Shown here piece after piece: positions 1 through 12,590 of a DNA stretch of 64,000 nt. The stretch covers positions 620,001 through 684,000 of the forward strand of contig VWZL01001979.1 in the NCBI GenBank assembly GCA_013396915.1. The letters run 5' to 3'. Positions within the stretch are counted from its first letter, which is position 1; each line of letters opens with the position of its first letter. The DNA is from Stercorarius parasiticus. Its lineage: Eukaryota; Chordata; Aves; Charadriiformes; Stercorariidae. The position numbers and the translations under genes are program-made. The notes under the pieces were generated by a model. The model worked only from the letters and a program-made list of their open reading frames with translations. It did not search any database and was not told the DNA's origin.

Positions 1-179
1 AAAATAAGGTGCATTTGGACACTGAACTGTCTACACATCCAGCAACGATGTGTGAACTCTCATACCCAAAGCAAGATCATTACTTTATTAAAAGCCTCCT
101 CTGAGAACAAAGGAACAACAATTCAATCCACAGAACTGGTTGGATAAAAAGCTAGAGGAATGTCACAGTATTTTCTACT

Positions 180-448
180 TCAAATGCATATTGGCAAAAT
201 AAAGGAAGGGTCTCATTAGAGGAAATCACTGTTTTTCAAGAAGATGTAAGAAAGAAATTTTTTACGGTAAGAACATTCACTGGAACAATCTCCATAGGGA
301 CATGGTAGAGTCCTCATCACTGGTGGTTTTCAACATGTGACTGGACAGAGTGCTACATAATCTCATCTAGGCTCCATTTCCCATGAAATGTTGGACCAAG
401 TGATCTTTTGTGCTGCATTCCAACTTGGGCTGTTCTATGATTCTATAA
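180..448 (+). repeat. CR1 LINE, 3'-end fragment (old subfamily)
   Basis: A 5'-truncated CR1 retrotransposon remnant covering the end of the ORF2 coding region and the 3' UTR. Seen directly: 'cactggaacaatctcc' at 278-293 (the HWNNL-type stretch near the ORF2 C-terminus), 'ttggaccaagtgatctt' at 391-407 (3' UTR), and the terminal 'ttctatgattctat' at 433-446, which is the CR1 3' octamer-like tail. The wording of this copy (gaaatttttta-cggtaagaac) differs from the other copies in the window, so it belongs to another, older subfamily. The left edge is soft; weaker similarity may reach further upstream. No open frame survives. Confidence 0.8.
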
Positions 449-455
449 TAAAAAG

Positions 456-1495
456 CATGATAAAAAAGTCTAGTAGAATGACCAGGGAAACAGAGACCCT
501 CTCACAAAACAGGGGACTCAGAAAGTTTAGGGTGTCTAGTGTCGTAAAATGTAGGCTGAAAGGAGATATGAGTGTTTCTCCTAAATCTGTCAGTGAGAAA
601 AGTCATCCAAAAAAGGTGAACAATTATTTAAGTTAATGGATAAGGATCACAGGTACAAACTGATATTGATTTTTCACAAATTTAAATTACATAGTAGAAA
701 ACGTTAATCAGCACAGAGCAGTGAGATTCTGGGGTAATCTTCCAGCTGGAATGGTTAGGATGAAAGCTCAATGACTCTGAAAAGTAATCTTTACAGTAAT
801 AGTTGCAGAAAGTCAAAACTTGATTAGTGTAGGAAAACAGATTGTGATAAGTTTGGTTATCATCACCAGAGACTGGAATTATTAGTTTAGAAAGTCCCTT
901 CTAGTCATGCATTCTTGAGATTTCCCTTTTTTTTTTCCTAATTTTATTTTAAGAAAGTTCAACTGAACAAATGTTTTATTGAAAAGTCTGGGAGTATAAA
1001 CCAGCATGAAAATTCTAGAAAAAGATACTACTATTACTACTTCTACTAGATAAATAGAGCAGTTCAACAATTTTACAAGTAATTTGGCAAATTCTTCTGG
1101 TCACTGACATTTGGTTTGATGCTTTTTTCTTTTTGGTTTTTTTTTTTCCCCTCCTTTTTTTAGAAATGGTCTGTTATAAAATTTGGATTGCAAGTGAACA
1201 ACAGGAAATATCCATACATGTTTGTGCTATTTATGATTTCTTTTCTTCAGAGAGCTCCATACCAACATCAGTGGTGCAGCTATTTGACAGAGGACACAGG
1301 ATTCAGTTGTCTAGATGTAGCATCCTCTGCTATTTGAGATGTTCTGGGGAGTTAAAAATAACTGCAAAGGATAAACATCTTGGCAAGTCTTGGCGTTCAA
1401 AATAGTAGTAGATGCCTATATTTAGGCCACTGAATCCCCCCTTCGGAGCACCTGTCTAGATGTAAATTTGATATGTAGTCTATCTTAAAGTCGAA
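456..1495. other. AT-rich non-coding sequence
   Basis: No gene or recognisable repeat. It holds poly-T/pyrimidine tracts near 907-940 and 1130-1162 (ggtttttttttttcccctccttttttt). Short open frames here, such as a 90-codon frame at 1133-1405, lack any family feature. Confidence 0.6.
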
Positions 1496-1497
1496 CA

Positions 1498-2008
1498 TCA
1501 CAGAATCATTAAATAATTTAGTTTGGAAGGAACTGCTAGAGCTCATCATGTCCAGCCCTCTGCTCAAAGCAGATCCAGTCAGATCACTTTGCTCAGGACT
1601 TGGCTCAGTAGAGCTTTGAGTATATCCAAGCATACTGATTACACAACTACCCTGGGAGACTTGGCCCAGTTTTCAACCATCCTCATGATTAAAATCAATA
1701 ATAAATAAATAAAAATCTAATGAGCATTTGGAGACTGGAGAGATCTGTTGCCTCTTTTCCAATCATTGACCACTTCTGAGAAGACTCTGACTGCCTTCTC
1801 TAAAGCCTCCCACTAAGTGCCAGTAGACAGCAATAAAATCCCCCTTACTCTTTTCCTCTTAAGGGTGAACAGACCCAGTTATCTGAGACTTTCTTCATGT
1901 ACGACCTGCAGCAGTCCCTTAACCATCTTGCTGGCTCTCAGTTGGACACACTCTACTATGTCAATGTCTTTCTTGTACAGGGGACCAAATGTAACAACAC
2001 AGTCAGGG
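1498..2008 (-). repeat. CR1 LINE fragment, minus strand
   Basis: Reads as the reverse complement of a CR1 3' part. The 3' tail is at 1498-1512 (catcacagaatcatt). Next come the 'tttggaaggaactgctagagctcatcatgtccagccc' region with its 'ctgctcaaagcag' motif, then coding-derived sequence up to 'ttgtacaggggaccaaatgtaac' near 1974-1996, which corresponds to the reverse transcriptase C-terminal region. A low-complexity 'aataaataaataaa' stretch at about 1699-1712 interrupts it. Strong divergence from the other copies marks an old insertion of an older subfamily. Coding potential is destroyed. Confidence 0.82.
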
Positions 2009-2009
2009 A

Positions 2010-5000
2010 AACAAAACTTATTTCCCTATTCACCAATCTTATTAAATTACCTAAAAGAGTCATATAATTTGTTTCAGATTAAAATGCATCCAAAATATTA
2101 TATGAAGGTAAAAATTAGATTTGCTACTGCTACTTGCTGTATACTTATGTATTAGTTAGATCTTTTCACAGAAGTAGTCATCATCTCTCATGAGCTTCTT
2201 AAGTCTGCATAAATGAATTGTGATAGTATTGGGTATTATTGAGAGGATATAAAAATACTTACATGACAATTTTCATAATAAAATGCCAGTTTTGTATTAG
2301 CAACATATATCAGCAGCCTGCATATGATAGAAGAAAATATTTTTTTAAAAAATCAAGATTATATTTATGATTGAATTATCACTGCACCAAATATTATTCA
2401 TAATGAAGAAGCCTCCTCGACTGTTAGAATCCAGGAAAAAACAGAGAAAAGAGCTATTACCTTTTAATATATTTTGTGGGCATATACATAGTAGACGCAC
2501 TCAAGTATTAACAAGGAAAGAATAAAGTCCTCAGTTGTGCAAGAGATATAATGTAGGCAAACTATTCTGCTTCTACAAAATTCCACTGACCTCCATAGGG
2601 TGAATTATCCCGGCTGAGGGTGTCCCCAAAAAACATACTTAACTTTCTGGTTACAGTACTAATCTAAAACAAATGAATGGAATACCGGGGATTAATCCAG
2701 AAGCATTAAAGTACAGAATCTCATCTCCCAGATGTTTCCGTTTTCTAAATCTGCATCCAGATGATTTGTTTTACATCTGTGGCTGTTCAGGGTTAATCCA
2801 TTACTAACTCCATGGTGTTAGGAGGGGAAGGAGATCATCCATAACTTAGCTATCTTGTCTTCTGCAAACCACCATGCATCCCTATGGGATTTCATATCAT
2901 ATTTGTATTTTTTAAGAACTCAGTAGTCTACGCCTAGGATAACAAAGTATGAGAAAACTTGAGAACAAGGAGAGAACAGACACATTAGAATTGTCTAGTA
3001 CAAGGGTTAGAATTATTTGTACAAGAGATAAAGCTTTCTTGACAGCCAGTTCAAGACTGCTGAACAAATTTCAATAGGAATTAAGAACAAACATATAGCA
3101 GAGAGTACATGTATCCAATTATTTAAAAAAATCCCTGTATGATTTGCCCTTGCAGAGAAAAATAAAGACAGACTTGCATGTGGGAGATGCTAGTCACACA
3201 AACCATAACATGGGCCTGAATAGAAAACCATGCCCCCTCACAGGATGATTGTATAAAAACTGTGCAAGATGAGGCTTACTGATTTTACTTGTGCTACAGC
3301 AGGAGATCTTCCAGGTTTTCTTTCAACCTATTCTAATTTTCAAATGCCCTGTGAAATTTTTGTTTAAAGGTGAAAATCTTCAGAGTGGTTTCTTCCATTC
3401 CTGTTAAGAACAGCATTTTAATTTTTTTTTTGTCTGTTTGAGAGGATGTCATTACTGCAGACAAATTTATGAAGCCACATCAAAACTAAGGGTGCATGAA
3501 CAGCACCTGGGTACCTCCCACTGATAAAAAGCTACAGATGCCAACACAAAGAGCTCTGTTCCAAGCGAGATGCTGAACATACCTGTTACCACAGTCAGCC
3601 CAGGGACAGCTATTATTTCATTTATATCTCTAGGACTGAGGAACCTCTTCCTGCATTTGTGATTTTCAGGACTTACGGCTTGAGTGAAAAGAATAACAGG
3701 ATTTACAGCTCAAATAAAAGGAATAGCTTATGAAGTGCACACGGTTGTAAGAAAATACAACACATTTATACAGGAAAATTTTTCCTTGGTGTAAATGTAT
3801 TAAAGACAATATATTTACAAGGATTTAAAGAACTGCTTTTGCTTGGAGTTCTTTTGTTTGGGTTTCTGCTTTCCTTTCTCATTGTGTCTGTTCTGTTATT
3901 TGGGGTTTTTTTTGCAATGATGTCTTATTCTACATTTATTTCTATAACGGATTCTAATCTGAAATCAAACAAAAAATTTCTTGATTAATTCACTGTAAAA
4001 GAAATAGAATGGACAAATGATATTAGAAAGAATAATTGTACATCTGGACTCTAATAGCCAGATGGGAACTTTTCTATCCAAGAGACTAAAATTCTCGTGT
4101 ATATAACTGTTATATGCTTGTTTCCCAGCAGATGTGCAACACGGATGCCATTTTTTCCAGAAAAATGACATGAACCGTTGTAAATTTCTTTTAAATAATT
4201 CAACAGAATATTAATAGTTCCACAACTCCTTAGATTTGTAAATCTGTTTAAATTATCTGTCCTTATAAGCAAAGTATTCAGGATAAAATTTTACCCTAGG
4301 AAAAACTCAAACAAAAAGTTTAGAAATAGTTTGGAGTCTAACCTTAAATCTAAATGACAAATAGTTCAGAGTATGTAGCATTTGAACTAGGACTTGAATG
4401 TTAATTTTTGCCTCTTCCTGGTAAAGCCTGAACAAATTCTATCATATAAAGAATTAATGAAGGCTCCATAATTTCCCATAATTTATAGTGGCAAAGCTGC
4501 TGAATATGACTCCCAGTGAAACTGTTTGAATTGACATCCTTGAAATTTGATAACCATTCATCACAAACAGAAATCCTTAATACGACTGTCAGAGGTGTGT
4601 AAGCTTAAATTGTAAATGGTAGCAGGCAGCAGATAATTGTGGACATGGGTGTGGGTAAATACCTCAAGCAGAAGGTTGCAACTTGTTAGCTGCAGTAATT
4701 GTGTGGCCTTATTGTAAATTTTGATAACACTTGAACCAAATAAAAGTTGTATGTGTGGAATCTTCCAGTTAATGGAGAGACATGAGAGAGCCTCACCCAT
4801 CTGATGAGCAGTTGTGCTTCTGCACAAAGGCTTTTTAGGCTGGGAGAACTGGGGAGATGGACTTTCAGAAAGAAGAGCTTGTGCTGAAAAATATGAGCTC
4901 CTGGAAACAAGAAGTGGTGGTGTAGAAAGGGGGTTGGTAAAGAAGAAGGTGAAGATCTTGGCTGGAGGTAAGATCTTAGAAGTGTGTCAAGAGCCTGGAG

Positions 5001-5585
5001 ATCAGAGAGATGTGTGGAAACAAATGCCAGGGACTGCACAGGGACCGTGGTCAGTAATGCCCAAGATAACTTTGAGCAGTGGCTCAGCATGAACCAACAG
5101 GACTTCCCACAAAATGAAAACATCGTAAACATAGTGCTGATGGGGTGAAGGTGGGTGAATGCGTGGAATAACCAAGTATGGTAAGAGCTCTAATACAGTT
5201 TGTTCTTAAATAAACCCCATTATCTAGATCCACTATGGGCTGTCATTTACACTGTCACCAATGACAGTGCCTTGATTGGCACCAAAGATGTCATTTTGAA
5301 GAGGCTTAAAATACGTGACTTCTCTTGACAGAAAATGTCACTTTACTTACAATAAACACAGAGTGTACTACATGGCAAAATTATATCTAAAAGCTTATAC
5401 CAAGCTGACTAGAGAAGCATTCTTTGCAAGGTTTTGGGGATTGTGCCGCATGAGACACATTCATTCCCATGCTGATGAAACAGACCATGCGGAATACAGC
5501 TGCTTATCACTGTAAATTGGTCATAAACCATCCTGCTGTTTTTACTGCTGTCATCATTCATCTTGATGGGTATTACTGGATGTTT
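2010..5585. other. AT-rich non-coding stretch
   Basis: No gene seen. It contains a diverged 30-bp direct tandem repeat at 3668-3727 (listed separately). A purine-rich patch near 4830-5060 makes long but featureless open frames on both strands (148 codons on the minus strand at 4686-5132, rich in Leu, Ser and His). I see no splice-consistent exon structure and no known repeat. Confidence 0.6.
3668..3727. repeat. Two-copy 30-bp tandem repeat
   Basis: The unit at 3668-3697 is followed immediately by a second unit at 3698-3727. They agree at 22 of 30 positions, and all eight differences are transitions (C/T or A/G), with no indel. This is an old local tandem duplication. Confidence 0.6.
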
Positions 5586-5587
5586 GG

Positions 5588-5990
5588 ATCATAGAATCAA
5601 AAAACGACAGAACCATAGAATTGTTTGGATTGGAAGAGACCTTCAAAGATCATCTAGTCCAATCCCCCACCATGTGTGGACATCTTTCACTAGATTAGGT
5701 TTCTCAAAGCCCAGTCCAACCTGACCTTGAACACTTCCAATGGTGAGGCATCCACAACTTCTCTGGGTAACCTGTTCCAGTGTCTCACCACCCTCATTGT
5801 AAACATTTTTCCTTATATTCCGTCTAAACCTACCCTCTTCCTGTTTAAAACCATTGCCCATTGTCTTGTTATTACAAGCCTTGGAAAAAGGCTCTATCAG
5901 TCCTTCTTGTAAACATGATTTAAATACCAAAAGGTGGCAACAAGGTTCCGATGGATTTACTTCTCTTCTTATCCTCCTGAGCATGACAGG
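5588..5990 (-). repeat. CR1 LINE 3' fragment, minus strand
   Basis: A reverse-complement CR1 3' end. The tail 'atcatagaatc...catagaattg' lies at 5589-5624, followed by the 3' UTR block 'ttggattggaagagacctt' and 'catctagtccaatccccc'. The C-terminal coding remnant then reads through 'acaacttctctgggtaacctgttcc' and 'ccttatattccgtctaaacc'. The copy fades near 5990. It is a 5'-truncated, moderately diverged insertion. The 113-codon minus frame at 5643-5984 is a translation of this repeat, not a gene. Confidence 0.9.
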
Positions 5991-5994
5991 GATA

Positions 5995-7045
5995 AGGTGT
6001 TCTTGAAATTCTTATCTTACCCTGATCTCATTATTAGAAGCAGAGAATAGAAGTAGAAGGTCCTACTCATTAGTGGTGACGGACCCATAGAGGCAGACCC
6101 TTGTGATAGAATAGTACTGTCGCATGCTAAATAAGGTAAGTTCCACTATGTTTCACTGTAGTGGCAGATACGGTTTTTGAACCAATTTCTTGTGCTCTGT
6201 GTTCTGTATTTCCATCACTGAAAGAGTTGTTGTCAGAGTTCCATTAAATTCCCAAATAAATAGTGTAGCAGAAGAGATATAAATTATAAGATTGCAAAAA
6301 TAATAAACACAAAAACATTCTTTATATATTTTCTAACGAATAGTTACTGCTTTTACTGTGAACAGAATTTTGCCAACCACAACAATTAAATTAGAGTTTT
6401 ACAAGTTGTCAAATGACCCCCACTGTATTTACAGCTGTATTACTAGCTCTAATTAAACTTGAGTGCTGATAAACTAATTCTAAGAAACATAATAATATAT
6501 TAGTTATTTTATTTTAGAGGGTACTCTAATACTGAAATCATGATTTGTTCTCTTTTGAGTCCTTAAGAAATCAAAGTGGCTAACAGTTTGAGTAAACTCA
6601 ATGATTCATGGTGATTTTCGAGAAGAATGAAGGAGGGGGTTGAAAGACATTCTTGTTGAGTGGTTTTGAAGTTTAGAATTGCATTTATCAGAGAGATAAA
6701 TGGAGTTTATTATGTTTGAATTTCTTCTACTAGTTATATGCCAGTTGTTATACAGTCAAGCATCTAACTGCACTAAAGACTTACAAACCAAAGATACCAT
6801 CAGCATCCCAAATAATTTACATTCTAAGCCTAAGGTGAGAGCATGGGATATCAAAGATAAATGGCATGGCATATACTGTGATGGTTCAAAATCCAATAAA
6901 TGAATAAATTGCAGAAATATTTTAAGTACTACACAGAGAAATATGAAGATGATAGTTCAAACGTGTATTTTTCTCTATTTATAAAACAAAGTAATTGTAT
7001 TGAAATAAAATAGGGAAACTGACTTACCGTCTGTCTTTAACCTGA
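5995..7045. other. AT-rich non-coding stretch
   Basis: Nothing identifiable. A 67-codon frame at 6700-6903 starts with a hydrophobic run (FLLLVICQLL) resembling a signal peptide. It has no downstream domain and no supporting promoter or splice context, so I treat it as chance. Confidence 0.55.
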
Positions 7046-7049
7046 TTAT

Positions 7050-7325
7050 CATAGAATCACAAGATCAAAGAATAAATCAGGAGGGAATGGATTTCAGGCA
7101 ATCACCTAGTCTAACTGCCTGTTCAGATCACGGTCAACTATGAGATCAGACCAGGTTGTCTGGGGCTTTATCCAGTCTTGTCTTGAAAACCCCGAAGGAT
7201 GGAGACTGCATGACCTCTCTGGGCTGCCTGTTCCACTTCTCGACTGTCTTCATGTTGAAAAGTTTTTTCCTTATATCCAGTCAGAACCTCTCTTACGACT
7301 GCTGTCCCCTGCTGCAGCTCTGGGG
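7050..7325 (-). repeat. CR1 LINE 3' fragment, minus strand
   Basis: A reverse-complement CR1 end: tail 'atcatagaatcac' at 7050-7062, then 'cacctagtctaactgcc', 'ctctctgggctgcctgttccacttc' and 'ttttttccttatatccagtcagaacc'. It abuts, after roughly 50 bp of unassigned sequence, a plus-strand CR1, so the two are arranged with their truncated 5' sides together. The 3' UTR wording differs from the neighbour, so they are two insertions and not one folded copy. Confidence 0.85.
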
Positions 7326-7377
7326 GAGCCACCAGGAACTGCCTGCCGCCAAAGGCCTAGATGGGAGCATCTCACCC

Positions 7378-7751
7378 CGGAGCTCTGGAGAAAAGGACAT
7401 TCAGGGGAGACCTTATCACTCTCTACAACTACCTGAAAGGAGGCTGTAGCAAGTTGGTTGTCAGTCTCTTTACCAAGTAATGAGTGATAGGATGCAAGGG
7501 AATGGCCTCAAGTTGCACTGGAGGAGTTTTAGATTGGATATTAGTAAAAATTTCTTCACTGAAAGGGTTATCAAGCATTGGAACAGGCTGACCAGGGAAG
7601 TGGTTGAGTCACCATCCCTGGAGGTATTTAAAAGATGTGTAGATGGGGTGCTTAGGGACATGGTTTAGTGGTGGGCTTGGTAGCGTTAGGTTATTGGTTG
7701 GACTCGATGATCTTGAAGGTCTTTTCCAACAGAAATGATTCGATGATTCTG
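7378..7751 (+). repeat. CR1 LINE 3' fragment, plus strand
   Basis: The C-terminal part of CR1 ORF2 plus the 3' UTR. 'ctggagaaaagg' at 7384-7395 and 'ggggagaccttatcactctc' mark the start. 'cattggaacaggctgaccagggaagtggttgagtc' and 'ccctggaggtatttaaaag' follow in the coding tail, then 'gttggactcgatgatcttgaagg' and the tail 'atgattcgatgattctg' at 7735-7751. It closely resembles the 3' half of the CR1 at 40.8-41.9 kb, so it belongs to the same or a near subfamily. A 62-codon frame at 7480-7668 is its residual coding sequence. Confidence 0.9.
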
Positions 7752-9825
7752 TCTGGGTTGAGATGCCTGGTGTGCTGACAACTGTGCTCCATCCCAGACT
7801 GGAGTCTGTGCCACGTCACACCTCACCACGATTGCTGCACAGGCTTTGGCAGAGGCCTCTCCCAGCCCACTCTGTACCCCTGCTGTGACAACTGCTTGAA
7901 CATTATTAGCTGTTCTCTTTGTAGACCAGATATATTTTATCTGTGAAGTATTCAAAGAGTAGTCCATCTTATTAACATAACTTGCTGGTACGGCGAAATG
8001 GATACTGCTTTCTAGTTGTATGATTAAAATGGGAGTTTTTATTAAATAAAAAAGATTTGACCTTAGAGACAAACAATATAAGTCAGTCTAGCTTCTTCCC
8101 TTGCAGCAACAGCATAATAAATTTCTCTTTTACCCAGGATCTCAGTGAACCAGTGTAAAACTATGCTCAGGATACAGGCAGAAAAAATAACACTGAGAAA
8201 TGAATACCCAGAAATTTAAAAAATCAAGTTAGAGTCCTCTGAGGGAGTAGCTGAGATATATTTAGCATGAGAAATTAAATAACCATAAAGAAAAATTGCA
8301 TGTTTCGAGTATAATATTTAAAATCACAACAAGCCAAAGTACAGGTACCCAGAAATATAAATATTGCCACAAGATTTAGTACTGGGATGGTAAAATATTG
8401 ATGTGATGGATCTGAGATAGCTAAACAAGCAAAGAAAATGGTTAATCTCTATCATCTTTTACTATTGAAAAATGTTTTCCCCTCCCATCATGAATATCAG
8501 GGTGATCTGGTTTTACAAAACCACTAAGTACGGGCAATGAAGTAGTTATTTTCCACAGCGCTCAAGATGTACCATCACCATTTCCTGAAACAGAATTTTA
8601 ACAATGATGTGACAGTTTAATGCAAGACCATGGAGACCAACTGCTTTCTATGCTGTTACAAGTTGAGATAACCATGACAAAATGATTTCTGTATGTGTCT
8701 ATAGGGAGCCCATTATGAGTCTATCTTGCTGGCATTACAGTGTGAAATTATGATGGGGGAAAAAAAATATTCAAATTTGTACTGCATGACAATACTGTTC
8801 CAGCATGAGTTAATGATATATAGCAACTGAAATGCAAACCTTTTTTTCCCTATATTCTGATTAGAACTCTGCCTAACCACAAAGTTTTGATTCATATGTA
8901 GTGTAAAAGAGCTTGATATAAAAGTAAATTAACAGAATTACCTGCAGTTAATCATGTATTCTTCTCAGTGTAAAAATTCTGCCTTTAGGCTAAATCAAGA
9001 TGCTTCTTTGCAAATTTACCCTCAACAGAAATTCACCTTGTACAGATAAAGTACACAAGCAAAAAAACATAAACAGAAATCAATTATCTGTGCCCCCAAT
9101 AATCTAAAAAAATAGAGTATCTGCTCCTCACTTACTTAAATTTCCATTCTCCACTCCAATTATTCTTATGCCCTTGTCCCAACTTGAGGTTCTTTTGTTA
9201 ACAAAATCATTTTGAGCTTGTTCTTTCAGGTGCACTAACAAACCTATTTGTGTGTATATTTCCCAATATTCCATTATTTGCCCTTCATGATCAGTGATTT
9301 TCTTTATTGAAGCAATATTTCCTTACTCACCAATAAAAAGGCTATTTTTCTTTCTCATAAAAACCTCAGTTACCTGCAGTATTTTTGAGTCAACATTATT
9401 GTTATTCAATTTACTAATAGACCCACCTTTTCTAGGAATTTCAATGCAAAAATATGTTTCATGCTATTTCTAAATTGTGAATTTTCTTATTCACTCCTCT
9501 GTCCCTTTCCATTTTGCCTAGAGTTTTTATTAAATGTCACCTCTTTGCATAATCTATATTTAGCTGAATTTCTTTATGTTGGTTTTTTTTTTTTAGAGAA
9601 AAACTAGCTTGAACATCCTTATTTACTGAACAACTAAGAAGAAAACTGTAAGAAGCCTGTCTGTTCAAGATAAATTTACACAGCCCTAAGAACTTATTCA
9701 GCATTGTTTCATATCTCTTGTGCAGGGTAACAAAAGAACTTTCTGATATTGTCTGCAAGGATGCTTGTTTCCTCAGTACGTATGGGAATAGTTAAAGAGT
9801 GTCTCAAGTGCGTTGTTCCGTGGCA

Positions 9826-9880
9826 CAAAGCACTGGAGTTAGAAAAACCAAGACTTCTGTATTCTCCTAGCTATGGAGTT
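9826..9880 (-). repeat. Possible ancient MIR/L3-like remnant
   Basis: The stretch 'cactggagttagaaaaaccaagacttctgtattctcctagctatg' resembles the reverse-orientation body of amniote L3/MIR-type repeats (ggactcctgg-attctattcccagctctg wording). The match is short and rests on memory of the family wording, so this is tentative. Confidence 0.3.
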
Positions 9881-12563
9881 AAAAAATTTTCCTTTAAAAA
9901 GTGAGCAAAATGCTGGTTGAAATATTGGACAAACATTATCCTTAAATACGGGTGCTTAAAACCAATACAGTGACATCCCTTAGGTATTAAACAATGTGAA
10001 TTGTTCAGGCTTTGGATGAACCTCCTTCGAGATTTAAAATTAATTTAATTTTCCAGTATCCATTACATGTTATTATTGAAAATACCTAGTGGGGAAGCAT
10101 GACATGGTAAATGAAGAAGCAAACCAAAAGAAATAGCTCTATGGTCATTTGAATATCAGGGAGAAAAGGATCACTTGAATGCTAATATTGGTTTGGGATG
10201 TGACAGATGAAATTTAGCATATTACTGTCCACACATATCCTACAACTAACTTTTACTTTAGCTGTAGCATTTTAGGTGAATTCTTCATAAAATATATAAT
10301 CAATAATGGAAGTAAAAAAAGCGTACAAATTGTAACCAGTTTTAGTTTTTCCAAACTGAACATAGATTCCTATCAGTTGCTTAGAGATTTCTGAGCTTTG
10401 TGGTTCATTAATCCAATTACACTTACATTACTATTTGATTTAAAAAATAAAAACCAGATCAAAGGTGATAACAGATCTTAGAAAGACAGCAGGTATTTCT
10501 CCATGGAAATGTTGTGGGAATCAGCTAATTTTAGAAGCAGCATAAGTCACAGGAACATATAACTGTCAGGAACTACTGAAGTCAGTGAATCAGTCGTCTC
10601 CTCCTTTCTCACTCCTGAAAGCTGCTGATCATGAAATAGCTCCTTCTTTCAGAAGGGTTAACATTTTCTTCACATCTCCTTCAGAAATCTTTTCAGTACA
10701 CTGTCATAAAATAAAGACTTGTGCCAAAAAAATCAATTATATGGGGGAAAAAAATTTAAAGATCAAGAGATTGACTGAAGTCTTAGATACAGTAACAGCG
10801 TAGGATTTGTTAGATAAAACTTCCAGATTATCTTAGGATCTGAGAACAGCCTATGCTACAGAGGAAGGATAAAAATATGCAATATTTATAAAAGAACTCC
10901 ACAGGGAAGAAATTTTGAGTGTAATTAATAAACTAAGGTACTTAGATATGTGACCTGTGGTGTTACTTTCAGTAAGACTAAATGAAAGGTACCTGTGGGA
11001 GTTATTCCCCGCCTCCTTTGTCAGGGGAAGTCAGGTGTTTAACTGCAATTAGCAGTCAGTTAAAATCAGGCAACCTAGGTCCTTAAGGTGCTTTGTTAAC
11101 TATCTCCTTGAAGACAGAAAATGAGAAAAGAGCAGTTCTGTACTTTCTCGCACTTGAGATTTCATTAAAGCATTTTTGATAAGGTAAATTCATGCAGTTA
11201 AACTTAATATTAAGACCGTGAGAACCAGCAAGGATCAGCTACCCAGGATATAGCTAATGTATGTTATCCACATGCTTTTAAGATCAGAAAAATTTATTTT
11301 GAGACTGTTTGCTATGGTGTATTGAAAACAAATAAAATATTAAAAAAGCAAATGAAGTCTGAGGTGATTTCAGGAACTAGAACCCATCCAAATGGAAACA
11401 CAAAAGATACCCGGGTAGGCAATTTATATATTCCTCCTTTCACACAGGGTTTGGTCAATATTAAATTTCACTTCCTGCTACTGTTCCTCTCAAAACCCGG
11501 TGTCAGTCTGATAGGCACACAAAGTGGAAAAACACAACATGAGATATGGAGAACTGCTACAGCTCCTTCCTATTTCCGTTGTCTAATGGGATGTAGGAAT
11601 TCAGCTTTGTTGGATAAAGCCTTAAACAAAATTCCTTACAGGGAGCTGATTTCCATGAGCATAGAGTTTATATTTCTGATTCTTAAATTTTTATTCAGAG
11701 TGTATACTTCAAATTACTTTTAGCACATACATTTCAATAACCTTCTCTTGTGATACCAGGTCTATTATAAAGTCTTTTTGCACCTACTGAAACAAAACAC
11801 AAGGACTTACTTTTTTTAATGAATTCTTCCTCAGAAGCTGTATTCTTTTCATTCAAAGACAAAATTTATTTCTAGGGAATCAAATCTAAATGCCCATCTC
11901 AGAGTATTCCTACCTCAAACTTGAGGATAGTTGTGACTATAGGATTGCTGCTTCCAGCAACAACTACTTAAAAAGTAACTGACCAAGAATACAATATTAG
12001 CTTAAATTGCTCTTGAACAGGTGTTAGAAATAGTGTTTGAATAGGTGCAATTTATTTACTTAGAAATTAACAACATAGCTTCTCTCACCTACCAAGCACA
12101 TCCTTTCTTTTCAACAATGATTTAATGGTTTCTTGTACAGAACGAGTCCAAGACAATTAAAAAGCTAATAAATAGTCACAGTGGAGGGTAAATTGTCTTT
12201 CCTGCTCTCGAGAAACACGTGTGCAGCTGTAAGATAAGATGTTGTCAATCTGTTAAAATCGCAGCATAATCCTTCCTCATCAGAAGTTTATACCATAGCA
12301 TATCTTAACGTCTTGCTATAAGTACTGAAGGTTGTATGTAGTGTCACACCTTAAGAGCATAAACAAAACTATTACTTATGACACTGTAAATATAAGAAAT
12401 CATGTTAAAAATCCCTTACTTTATCATTTTATGTCATCTAGGTCAAATGCAATTACAAAGAAGCACAACTAAGATTAAGATTTAAATTAGATTGACAGTA
12501 CGTCCAGAAAAAAATTATAGTAAGATTTGGATAGAACTTCAAGATGAATTGAAGGACAATATA

Positions 12564-12590
12564 ATTGATGTCAATATAACTGACATCAAT
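12564..12590. repeat. Short perfect inverted repeat
   Basis: 'attgatgtca' at 12564-12573 and its exact reverse complement 'tgacatcaat' at 12581-12590 flank a 7-bp spacer. In AT-rich DNA this could be chance; no function is implied. Confidence 0.4.

Noticed and set aside
4686..5132. 148-codon minus frame rich in Leu, Ser and His
   Set aside because: It is the reverse of a purine-rich patch that depletes stops on the pyrimidine-rich strand; no motif and no homologue recognised.
6700..6903. 67-codon frame with a signal-peptide-like start
   Set aside because: The hydrophobic start is followed by no domain, cleavage context or downstream exon; T-rich DNA often gives such starts.
11322..11723. 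133-codon plus frame, one of the longest outside recognised CR1 elements
   Set aside because: No recognisable domain, background-like codon content, no splice or promoter context; a frame of this size is expected by chance in 64 kb.
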